DNA from: Allolobophora icterica
Lineage: Eukaryota; Annelida; Clitellata; Crassiclitellata; Lumbricidae
Direction of reading: 5' to 3'
Assembly (NCBI GenBank): GCA_963556255.1
Contig: OY744607.1
Location: 799,001 to 863,000, forward strand
DNA length: 64,000 nt
Positions within the stretch are counted from its first letter, which is position 1. Every line of letters starts with the position of its first letter. Below, in pieces: positions 1 to 10,106 of this stretch. The translations under genes and the position numbers were made by a program. The notes under the pieces are model-generated. The model was not told the DNA's origin. It did no database searches and saw only the letters and a list, made by a program, of their open reading frames with translations.

Positions 1-1125
1 AGAGACAGACAGACAGAGACAGACAGCCAGACAGAGCGAAGTATGGTAATAATGACAGGGTAATGAAAGTAATACTTGGTAACACTATAACATAAGGTAA
101 GATAACTTTGGCAATGTAACTATGTTATTATCACAACTTAGAGTAAGATAGCTATGGTAGGCTAACTGACATAACTTAAGTAAAGCCAGGTATGGAAAAC
201 CTTTAGAAGGTAAGGTAAACCGTAAAGGAAGTAAGATGTAGAAGATATGATTTTGAAGGTAAGGTTAGGGAGATAAGATTTATGAGGTATAGTTTAAGAG
301 GTTTGTTTAGAAGGTAAGGTAAAGGAAGTAAGATTTAGAAGTTATGGTTTAGGAGCTAAGGTAAGGGAGGTAAGGTTAGAAGGTATAGTTTAGAAGGTAA
401 GGTACGGGAGGTAAGATTTAGAAGGTATGGTTTAGGAGCTAAGGTAAGGTTTAGAAGGTATAGTTTAGAAGGTAAGGTAAGGGAGGTAAGTTTAGAAGGT
501 ATAGTTTAGAAGGTAAGGTACAGGAGGTAAGATTTAGAAGGTATTGTTTAGGAGCTAAGGTACGGGAGGTAATGTTTAGTAGGTATAGTTTAGAAGGTAA
601 GGTAAGGGAGGTAAGATTTAGAATGTATGGTTTAGGAATTAGGAGCTAAGGTAAGGGAGATAAGATATAGTTTAGAAGGTAAGGTACGGGAGGTAAGATT
701 TAGAAGGTATGGTTTAGGAATTAGGAGCTAAGGTAAGGGAGATAAGATATAGTTTAGAAGGTAAGGTAAAGGAAGTAAGATTTAGAAGTTATGGTTTAGG
801 AGCTAAGGTAAGGGAGGTAAGGTTTGAAGGTATAGTTTAGAAGGTAAGGTACGGGAGGTAAGATTTAGAAGGTATGGTTTAGGAGCTAAGGTAAGGTTTA
901 GAAGGTATAGTTTAGAAGGTAAGGTAAGGGAGGTAAGTTTAGAAGGTATAGTTTAGAAGGTAAGGTACGGGAGGTAAGATTTAGAAGGTATTGTTTAGGA
1001 GCTAAGGTACGGGAGGTAAGGTTTAGTAGGTATAGTTTAGAAGGTAAGGTAAGGGAGGTAAGATTTAGAATGTATGGTTTAGGAATTAGGAGCTAAGGTA
1101 AGGGAGATAAGATATAGTAGGTATG
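1..1125. repeat. GTAAGG-rich minisatellite with a 447-bp higher-order period
   Basis: The first 40 bases are GACA-type low-complexity sequence. From about 60 to 1118 the sequence is a degenerate array of short units built on GGTAAGG, GGGAGGTAAG and TTTAGAAGGTAT. A stretch starting at 311 recurs almost unchanged from 758 to about 1116, which gives a higher-order period of 447 bp. No coding potential is visible on either strand. Confidence 0.85.
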
Positions 1126-1500
1126 GTTTATGTTGCTAGTTTCAAACACAGTCTGTGTTAGTAATAGTCACCAGATGCATGGTAAGTTGAGACAAATTGT
1201 AATCTCAAGATATCTTCAGCACCCCAAGAAATCTAAGTCATCGCAGACAGCTTATTAATATGCACTGGTGCTTGGTCAAAACAAAATTGGTGGCCAGGTA
1301 AGGTAGGTTTGGTTTCCAGTCAAGATCCCAAGGTTACATAACTTCCATAAACTTCAAATCCTGGATCCACCACTCTTTTGTAGAAATGATTGTGTGAGAG
1401 GCAAATTGATGACGTGAGAAACTGAGAGGATTTGAATGAATTGATTGAAGCTGATAATATATTAAGAGATCAATGAAGATTGGTTGAAGCAGAGGTGATG
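1126..1500. other. Gene-free stretch
   Basis: AT-rich single-copy-looking sequence between the minisatellite and a SINE. No open frame, splice pattern or repeat family was recognised. Confidence 0.5.
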
Positions 1501-1502
1501 GA

Positions 1503-1513
1503 TGGTTGAGTAA

Positions 1514-1564
<51 letters not shown>

Positions 1565-1745
1565 GCATTTATTAAACGCCTTTATATACTGACTAAGCAT
1601 CAATCGATGGCGCTGAGCAATTGTGAGCAAAGGACTTGCTCAAGGAACCTAAACACTGTAAACAGTAACCGCTTCAGAGGAAGCTCGAACCTGTACTCTC
1701 CGTGTTACAAGGTGAGCGCTGTAAGCAGTCGGCTAGTGTATCCCA
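1503..1745 (-). mobile_element. tRNA-derived SINE, family 2 (AAT tail)
   Basis: Read on the minus strand, this copy has a tRNA-like head near 1700-1745, then a body containing GACTTGCTCAAGG-like and GGCGCTGAGCAATTG-like segments, and ends in an (AAT)n tail, seen here as (ATT)n at about 1510-1563. The same structure occurs in the plus orientation at 47894-48130 and in the minus orientation at 60870-61052. The head is degenerate here. Confidence 0.7.
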
Positions 1746-2159
1746 TAAGATGGTCTTGATTGGTTGATGATTGAAGAAGAGGTGACGGTTGATTGAGTAC
1801 TAATATGGTCTTGATTGATATGTGATCAACATGAAGGAATGCAGCTACAGCTGTTGGTCGATGAGAGGGGTCAATGGGTGGGGTCAATAGGTGGGGTCAG
1901 TGGGTGTGTCGATCGACCCCAACAGGAAGGCACCTTGGGTTCATTGCGACATCCGTCGGCACAAAGGAAGGTCACTTGGTGCAGTCAGTGTTGACTTGTT
2001 TTCGATCCATATTAGATACAAATTCCCCCGCATCCTTCGCTGCCAATGGCATCCCAGGTGGTCTGATTGCAATCAACCCAGTTTCATTACCACCTTAGAC
2101 CGGGCCTTGATAGAGGGCCTGCATGCTCGGCCATCCGTGGGTCGGCTGATACACCCCTC

Positions 2160-2500
2160 GAGGAAGAGAGACAGCGAAAGACACAGACAGGGACAGTGAG
2201 AAAGACAGAGAGACATACAAGCAAACACTGAAAGAAAGAGAGACAGGTTCAAACTGAGAGAGACATAGTCTTCGAGAGAAAGCAAGGCAGAGACAGACTG
2301 AGAGAGACAGACAAATACAGACAGATAATACTAGACGCAGAGGGAAAGGGAGACAGACAGACTGACGGAGATAAGCATGCATAGACAGAGAGAGACAGAG
2401 AGCCAGAAGTAAAGTGTTGCATGGCCTGATGTGGAGGAGCTTAGCAGACGGAGAGACAGACAGACAGACAGACAGAGGAGAGACGGAGAGGGAAGGAGGG
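2160..2500. repeat. GACA/GAGA low-complexity tract
   Basis: Long imperfect run of GACAGA, GAGAGAC and CAGACAGA units. It leaves the minus strand open as a Ser/Leu/Cys/Val-rich frame that is an artefact of the repeat, not a gene. Confidence 0.8.
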
Positions 2501-3180
2501 AAAGAGAGAGCTGTTGATGTGAGCGTCGATACAGAGCTGCCTGCGTTTACCAAGTAATCATTTGATGGATAGGAGAAATTGAATGCTATGAGGAGGGCTG
2601 TAGTTGAAAACATGGGCGAATTGACACATCATCATCGTCATCATCATCAGCAGCAGCAGCAGCAGCAACCACCGCAGCCTCAGCAACTGAGGGCAGATCG
2701 ATGGAATTGTTGTTGGTGGCGTATCTATTGATATGTTACACAAAGTCTAACAAAGGCTGGCTAGGAAGATAAAAACCCGTTAATGGATCATCTCATCGAG
2801 GTACGCATCAGCCCTATTCTCATCTGTCATGCATATTGCATGCCAGCTTAATGACCGTCACGCGTCTATTCAACCCTGCACGCACGCACTGTTGCTGGCG
2901 CCTTTTCAAGAGTTCGGCGTCCACTGCGAGACTTTGAGAGGAGTTGTGTTTTCAGTCTGCAGGTCGTTGACACTGATATTTTTTCGGTTAATGCAGCTTT
3001 TCTTGCGGACGTGGACCTCAGCGCATTCACTGCTTATCAGTCTAGTCTGTCGTTCATTTTGCAGCGCTGATGAATTATTAACAAGTACTTACATCCGCTC
3101 AGGCTTCTGCAGACATACATGTACAGAGGACTCAGAATACACTTCACGCATCAGTGCATCCGACTGCTTTTATGCACTGA
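2500..3180. other. Gene-free stretch upstream of the F-box gene
   Basis: Contains a short CATCATCAT/CAGCAGCAG tract at about 2625-2668 and otherwise nothing recognisable. It may hold the promoter or a 5' untranslated exon of the F-box gene, because an acceptor-like site lies at about 3513. Confidence 0.4.
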
Positions 3181-3259
3181 TGGATTGAAGCTGGAAGCAA
3201 ATTTTCCAATCGGGTATTCGTGTGGCTTGCAGAAACGTCGGTAGAAAGTTGTGGAGACC

Positions 3260-3475
3260 ATGTTTGAAAGAAGATATAATCCAGTGTGAGCGAAAGCAGA
3301 AAGAAAACGTTCTTCTGCCTCGTCTTCTTGGTCTCTCTTGCAACCGGACTTGGATCTTCCCTTGACATCTCTGGACAACCCCTCTGACAAGACGCAGCGC
3401 TCGTAAATAAGCTGGTGCCATGCACTTAGCTTTAGAGTAATGTTTTTATAAATTTGGAGTTTAAGATTGCGATGT
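3260..3475 (-). repeat. Interspersed repeat family B (GATTAC-tailed)
   Basis: Shares a core with copies at about 20735, 21840, 24305, 26205, 27785, 52815 and 57725. The core includes a TTGTCCAGAG-like segment, GCGCTCGTGAATAAGCTGGTGC, TTAGCTTTAGAGTAGCGC and then GGAGATTACG at the end. This copy is on the minus strand relative to the GTAATC-led copies. No tRNA head was found, so it may be a LINE 3' end or a SINE with a different head. Confidence 0.6.
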
Positions 3476-3604
3476 ATTTTGTTTTATTGACGTAAAGGTG
3501 TTGTGTGTTGTAGGTTTTCTGGGCAAAGGGTCAAACAATTGAGTGTTTACGGGAACGGGAGAGAGCGAGAGCAGCAGCTAACCTGGAATGAGCAGCGCCT
3601 AGAA

Positions 3605-4699
3605 ATGGGAAAGAAATTCTCCAAGTTCTTTGGGAAGAAAGAGTCGGCATCAAGGTTCTCCTTCGAACGCTTGCCACAGGTGTGTAAACTGGCCATCTTT
3701 GCCTACCTGTCGGCAAAAGAAAAGGCCGTCGCGGCGCAAGTCTGCATCGACTGGAACGAACTGATGAAGTCACCGACCCTCTGGTCACACGTCGACTTCA
3801 CTGAGTTCACGTTATGCTCAATTCCTGAGCACCACTGCACCGATGAGTGCTACAAGGCGTACCAGAAAAGAGTGATACACTACCACCAGTTCCTGCTGGA
3901 GGTGAAGCCAATCGTTAAACACTTCCGGTTTGCATTCGACATTGGCGACTACAGGGATTGCTGGCTGGAGCTGATGCAGTCCTTCCTCCAGGTGTCTCGC
4001 TGTTCCGATCTCCAGACGGCGTCTCTCAACTGGAAACAGACGCTGATGAAACCGGTTCGACCGGACAACATCACCTGGTGCACGAACGATTATAACGAAG
4101 TGATTCACAGACATCGCCACCGGCAACGACTCTTTGTCAAGTTCTTTGATCTCTTTACGGCGTCTTCGCCAAACGTCATGAAGCTAGTCATGCCATTCGA
4201 TTGGTCCGAGCGATCGATACAAGCGCTGTGTCGCCTACAGAACATCCGCTCGCTCGTGCTCGACAAGTACTTTGTGTATCAGACTCTCGATCAGTCGTCC
4301 CTCGATCAGCTCATCCAGGCGCTCCCTCTGCTCACCCACCTGACGCTCGAGGTCTGGACTCCAAGCGGAAGCGGTCTGCTCTTCTACACGATGATTTCCA
4401 GTTCTCTTCAACATCTTGACATTTCGAAGTGTCGCGGATTTTACCTGGAGAACGTAAGTCTGCCGAAATTAAAACTGTTGAAAGCGAGTCGTCACCCGTG
4501 GAACGGCCCGCTCGTCACGGCAGATAGCCTCCGAGTGCCTTGCATACATCGCGTTCTGAGCAGCGGAGCGCCCTCTCTGGCCCAGCTCAACGACCACAGA
4601 CTGGAAAGCGACTGGCACGAGACAGTTTCCGAGCCCCTCGACTGCCTGCTGAAAACCATCTGCTCCTGTTCAATGCACAGATCCAATTGGGACATTTGA
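3605..4699 (+). CDS. F-box protein
   Basis: Single-exon frame of 364 codons. The ATG at 3605 has A at -3 and G at +4. The frame is open upstream to a GTG at 3503, but an acceptor-like TTGTGTGTTGTAG ends at 3513, so the upstream part is probably intron or 5' UTR. Residues about 13-60 (FERLPQVCKLAIFAYLSAKE, then VCIDWNELMKSPTLWSHV) form a typical F-box: the Leu-Pro start, the hydrophobic core and the conserved W...LW end. The C-terminal half has Leu-rich stretches (LQNIRSLVLDKYF, LPLLTHLTLEVW, SLQHLDISKCRGF) that resemble leucine-rich repeats. F-box proteins bind SKP1 and present substrates to SCF ubiquitin ligases; the substrate here is unknown. The N-terminus MGKKFSKFFGKK is basic and fits a myristoylation consensus. 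I cannot assign a specific orthologue. Confidence 0.88.
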   Translation: MGKKFSKFFGKKESASRFSFERLPQVCKLAIFAYLSAKEKAVAAQVCIDWNELMKSPTLWSHVDFTEFTLCSIPEHHCTDECYKAYQKRVIHYHQFLLEVKPIVKHFRFAFDIGDYRDCWLELMQSFLQVSRCSDLQTASLNWKQTLMKPVRPDNITWCTNDYNEVIHRHRHRQRLFVKFFDLFTASSPNVMKLVMPFDWSERSIQALCRLQNIRSLVLDKYFVYQTLDQSSLDQLIQALPLLTHLTLEVWTPSGSGLLFYTMISSSLQHLDISKCRGFYLENVSLPKLKLLKASRHPWNGPLVTADSLRVPCIHRVLSSGAPSLAQLNDHRLESDWHETVSEPLDCLLKTICSCSMHRSNWDI

Positions 4700-5935
4700 T
4701 GTCTGCCGTCAACCTGTGCTGCGTCCAAAACTCCATCTGCTTTGCAGTTGATTGGCCAGCTTTGGACTGTTACACTCTGTCAGTATTTACTGTTACCACT
4801 TACCATGGTAGTTTAGTCCTTTGGCAGTGGTTGTCGATGAGACAAGGGCTTTAGAGAATTTACATATCACTGACGTTTTGCTGGGAAATTGTGAAACACT
4901 TGTAAATTTTGGAAGTGCATTATTTTTCTGGCTAATAACGAAGCCGTTGATTTCAGTGCACTGAGAGTGATAGAAGTCACCTTGCCTTTAAATTGTTAAT
5001 GAGCTATTATCATTAGTACAATTGATTGTGTTCTTTGTAATGGTTCCGTTCTGGTATTTTGTGAATCGCTCGGGTCTTTGCAAACCATTGGGTGTTTAGA
5101 CCATTTCGCTTAAGTGCTCTTGCACTGTGGGGCTGGTAGTGTTCCTTGCCAAGAACTTCCATGTGCCATGTTTCGGCCAGTAGACACACAGTGGCTGTAA
5201 GTGCAATTGGCAGTGCATGTGAGTCACATTATCCGTAACAGTTTCTTGAGCCATGAAACTTCTGTGACTAACAGATTGTAGGCAATGCTGCTGCGTGCAG
5301 CCAGTGTTGATGATGTGTATTGATTCTTTTGCTAAGTTGTCACAAAATTATGAGATTTTTGGGACATCCGAAATTCCTGTGTCAAACCGTTTCACATGCT
5401 TTTGTTTCCATTTGTTTGTTAGGCAAAGACGTGTGAGGAAAAGAGCATGGTTAGGAGTTTTTAATGCAATCCAACTGCCAATGTGTTTAAACCTTTGTAC
5501 CGTTTTCGCTGTAATGAAATGGTAGACAGTGTAAATTAGGGGTTTTGCCCTGAAGTCTGTTTCCAGCATCTTATTATAAATTTGGAATAATTGGGCAGAA
5601 GAATTCCAGTGACTGTTTGAAACCAATTAGTAGCTTCAGTAGTAGCTTAATCCGGTGTGTCTGTAGCAGTTCTTTCACCCTTGTGAACCTTATGAATATA
5701 ATTCTACTGACTAGAGGGGCTTACTGTTTAGGTCTGTTTTGAGGGATCGTTTTGTCTGAACTGTCACTGTTTCTGTCACAAGTGTTGTTGAATTATTGTG
5801 TTGTTATGACATGTGTCGTTAAACTGGCATTGTGTGTATGGTTGAACCGTAAGGCTCAAGTAACAACGGTAACATGCATCAGTTGTTACTGGCCTTTTTA
5901 AAAATAATGATAATAAATTTGCTGGAAGAGCACCT
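4700..5935 (+). other. Probable 3' UTR of the F-box gene
   Basis: T-rich sequence without a convincing frame follows the stop codon. A canonical AATAAA lies at 5912-5917, which would give a 3' UTR of about 1.2 kb. No repeat family was recognised until about 6010. Confidence 0.5.
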
Positions 5936-6009
5936 AGTCTCCGACTGATTTATGGTTAATACTGGCAGTTAAATGGGTTTTTAAAAATAGGTTTTCGAGA
6001 CCTGTGAAC

Positions 6010-6470
6010 CATGTATGTATGTATTAGAGCACTTGTATGTAAAGCGCCCTTTAAGTAACTCACAAGGATGCTCTGCCACGGCTAACCCTAGTCAGAATCA
6101 CCGAACAAATGTATCTTAACATGAGCAGAAAAGTTTCCTGAGATGTTAAAGATGCTAGTGTTCGTATGTCTAGTGGCAGATTGTTCCAGAGAGACGAACC
6201 CACAAAGAAAATGATGCGCCCAGCTCGCACCGACATGTGAGAGTGCAGGACCATGCACTTGCTGTGGGAAGCCATGCAGCCGGGACAGCTTAGCTTGAGG
6301 AGCTCCGAAATGATGTCTCGTAACGAGCCAGCGCTTGAAGCCCGGCCCAGAAGGAGCAGTTGGATCCAAATGAATGTAAAGGGGAGACTCCTAAGTGCTG
6401 TCAAGGAGACAGGGCCAAATGCTAGCAGCAGTATCTCAGTGCACTGGAAATACATGTTTCTGTCTTCAAA
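6010..6470 (-). mobile_element. LINE 3' fragment
   Basis: On the minus strand a degenerate frame contains FFVGSSLWNNLPLDIRTL, which matches the 'VVGPxxWNxLP' segment near the C-terminus of non-LTR reverse transcriptases. It is followed by a GGGCGC-TTTACA-like end comparable with the GGCGCTATATAAA end seen in other copies. It is 5'-truncated and lies in the gap between the F-box gene and CENP-H. Confidence 0.6.
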
Positions 6471-6479
6471 TGCAACAAT

Positions 6480-7190
6480 TCATTAGGAGGATTTGTAAAT
6501 ATGACCTAATTACAGAAACTTTGTTCATCGAGAAAACACGCAGGCTGTATAAAGATCAATAGGACTTACAAATACTATATATCTAAATAACAGTTACTTA
6601 GATATGAGTTTCATTCTAAACTCCAGACTCGTCGTTTTCAACCAGCTTGCCATGGTAAACCAATCTGCTTCTGGTTTCTCTGATGTGTTGGATTTCCACC
6701 TGGCTTCTTCTCCAGTCGATAATGATATCTGAATGTGATTTCACTCAAAGGGAGTAGGAACCATTGACTGAGGTCTTGGACTTTATGATAACGATGTTAC
6801 AGAAGTCTTTAGATTACAATAGAATGACTTAGTCACATGTGATACACTGACTTTCAATGCAACCCAAAAAACCAGACAAGCAAAGAATCAGTGATGTTTT
6901 TTACAACATATATATAATATATTTTAACAATCTATTATTTGCACAGAATTCATTTCAAGAGACACCATTCAAGTGCACCATTTAATTATAATAGGTTTAT
7001 TATGACTATTCAAAGCAAAGAAATTAATTAATTAATACTAATTATCTCTAGTCTGAACACAGGTCAACACTGTTCTACTGGCAGATTTCCAGCACTTGAG
7101 CTCACAGATATCAACCACTTACTGGGCAGTTCAAACTTGCAACAGTTCGAGTAACTCAAACAGTTTATGACAACAATCGACGATGTGCAA
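6480..7190. other. 3' flank of CENP-H
   Basis: AT-rich, with no repeat recognised. Candidate polyadenylation signals for the minus-strand CENP-H gene are ATTAAA (7193-7198 as TTTAAT on the plus strand) and AATAAA (6996-7001 as TTTATT on the plus strand). Confidence 0.4.
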
Positions 7191-7216
7191 ACTTTAATGC
7201 AGTTGTTCTTAACCAG

Positions 7217-10064
7217 TCATGGAGTTTCTGACTCGACCACTTGTTCTCTAAGCAGTTCTTTAACCGGCTGACCAAGACTGAGAACCAAGTCACACAGTTT
7301 CTTGTCCTCAGACCAGTTCAGTCCACTGCCAAAGACAAGACCTTGCAGAACGAACTGAGTCATCTCTACGTTGGCAGTCAGAGTGTCACGCTCTTTCTCA
7401 GCCCTGTCACCAAAACAGAACATCATTTGATCAGCCTTTTGGCAATTCATTCACAAGTAAATTTAAAGTTTGGTAATAAATCTCGACTGAACAAAATGAA
7501 CATGACTGAAGAAAGTTAAAATTCTAGTGAAAAGCTTTCTAGATGAATTCACACTTCCGAGTCCAACATAAACATGGTTTGCTAATTTAAATTTATGCCC
7601 AAATTCATAAAATTCCTCACATACATATTCTGCAACCATACAGCGTTAAGCTCTTGGGCTTCCTCTGTTGCCTCTCCAAGACTTTTAAATTTATGGCTGT
7701 TCATTTTACATCAATGCTTTGAAGCAATTCAGGTCTAAACATCAGAATCACCTCTTTTGACTTCCATACCCAACATAGTCTGGCTTCTCTCATCTATTGG
7801 ACTTCGACATGACTTCTCTGATAACATCTTTACTGCAACTTCACTTGAAATAACAATCGATTGATAACGGTGCTACGAAAGTCATTGGATTACATTTCTT
7901 TTGTTTTTCATAAAACTAGGCCTTCTTATTCTCTTCACTGTCTACAATCTTTATTTCTAAGCTTTTAACTTCAAGATTTATTAATTTCTGGTTTCACCCC
8001 CTGCATTTGATATGTATCACATTTTGGCATTTAACAAATGCACACACAGATATACAAGTGAGCTTTAACCTTTTGAATTCGAGATCTTTATTCTGTTCAC
8101 TCATCCGAGTTTCTCTCGTATCTTGCAACTGTTTGAGCTGGTACATCAGTTCACGAGTTTCCTGTCTCAACACTGCAAGCAAGATACACAGCACATGTTG
8201 GCATTTCGACAAAACAAAGCCACAGTGTATTTCCCGTGGTTGCAAATTCAAATCCATTGGAGAATCATGGATTGAAAAAGACACCAAACAATTCGTAAAT
8301 CACCAAGTGATTTAAAACGATCAGCAAACGATAAAGTTTACAAAGACAAACCTACGACAGATCAGAAACATCATCTGTCAAATCCAACAACTATGTGCAA
8401 CGTCTCTGAGGACAGTTGCAACTGCTCTTAGCTTTCTTTACTTACCTACTCACCTGCTGCATTGAAAATAAACACAAAGAGACTAATGAAGAAAGAAAAC
8501 AGACCAAGGCATTCCTCTTTGAGATTGGCAAGACTCGACTGAAGCGTCCAGTTCTCCTGTGAACATGCAAAACACACCCTTGACTGTTAATTCATTTGGA
8601 CACTCACATAGCACGTCACTAAAATACCTCGTCAGAAGAGCTACCCGCCCAGCTCTGACAAAAGGGAACAGTTTTACAAGTGTTTGTAGAAGGTTAAAAG
8701 AACATGCAAATCTAGTGTGAGGCTATTCCAGGTGGATTTCCCAACCATGGAACAGGTGTAGTCACATCATCCCTGACTGAACAGCACATTGTTTCCTTCC
8801 ATAAGCACCTCTGAGTAGGTCTCTTGAAGAGGCGCCATATAAATTTTCAGAATGAATGAAAATGAATAAGGCCACATTCCTTCACCGAGCCCACTTAAGA
8901 CCCACAGCTGACTACCAGTGGCTCAATATGGGCCAACTGTGCGTCCAATTAACAGTGCTGTCTAAGCTTGCAAGCAACTTCCCCATTTTCCACAACATAG
9001 CACAATCTGAACCTCACATGTGGCAAGAATGATCCGAAGCCAGACTGAACAGTAAGTATTCCACAGATGTCCAACCAACCACGTTAAAAGAAATCTCTTA
9101 CGGCTGTTAAGCTACTGGCGCAAGAATTTAAAAACAACAACGGGTAAAGCAGGGAGCTAACTGTTAAGATTGGCTCAGAAGATGCTCTCAACAAGAAAAG
9201 ACTCGTCGATCTTGAGATTGAACTTGGTTAACCTAAAGACTTTTTAATGCTTGTATAACGGTTGGTTTACTTTGTGGATACGAAGAATGTTGGAGACGCT
9301 CGACGTTGTCCGTTCAACGAGTTCTGTGATGGAGCTGAAGGAAAAGAAAACATAAAACGTAAGACCAGACGCCGTGAAGCAGAGAGATCCATATTTCAGT
9401 TCACATCTTCAGCTTAATCAGCTTTACACAAAACTACATGCACTGCAGATAAAACCCAGATCGAAATCTAACGATTCTGATATGAATACACACGAAACAA
9501 CCAACAACTGATAATTCATCTGACCCACAACATCTTTTCAATTACTTAAGAGGGATTAGAAGAAGAACTAGGGGTTGAGCCCCCACTCCCCTGAAACTAA
9601 AACACTAGGCATATCGTACTCTCTCGTGCTTTGGACTATTCTTCAGCAACATTCTAACATTAATCATACAAACAATTTCATCAGGTACATTTTCTGGCAC
9701 ATTTTCTAATCGGCTCCAGTTTACATACATCAGCACAGCTTCCTCAGTAGCTATATTATTAGCTGATTGCCAGAAATCGATGACCTACTCACTGAAGATC
9801 TTTCTGACTAGTGAAGAGTCCTCTTCATCAGTCAGCAGGATCTTCTGGCTCAAGAAGAATGAAGAATAAGTGAAAACTAATATGTCATTGTTAAGACATT
9901 AATTAAGTATTTCTGTACATCTGAAACAAGTATGACAGAATTACTCACGTCTGGAGTTTTGAGTTTGCTTCACCCTTTTGCTGAAACATCACCTCTATCA
10001 TTGTCTGACCAAGCTGAACACTGAAACAAAGAATTCTTCACTTTAACACCACCAAATAAGTTAT

Positions 10065-10106
<42 letters not shown>

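Noticed and set aside
3503..3604. N-terminal extension of the F-box frame to 3503
   Set aside because: The codon at 3503 is GTG, not ATG, and a splice-acceptor-like TTGTAG lies at 3508-3513; the ATG at 3605 has a good context.
8454..8504. Hydrophobic extension LFSFFISLFVFIFNAA as a transmembrane segment of CENP-H
   Set aside because: Ending the exon at 8505 gives a gapless match to CENP-H and the same phase. The extension is kept only as a possible isoform.
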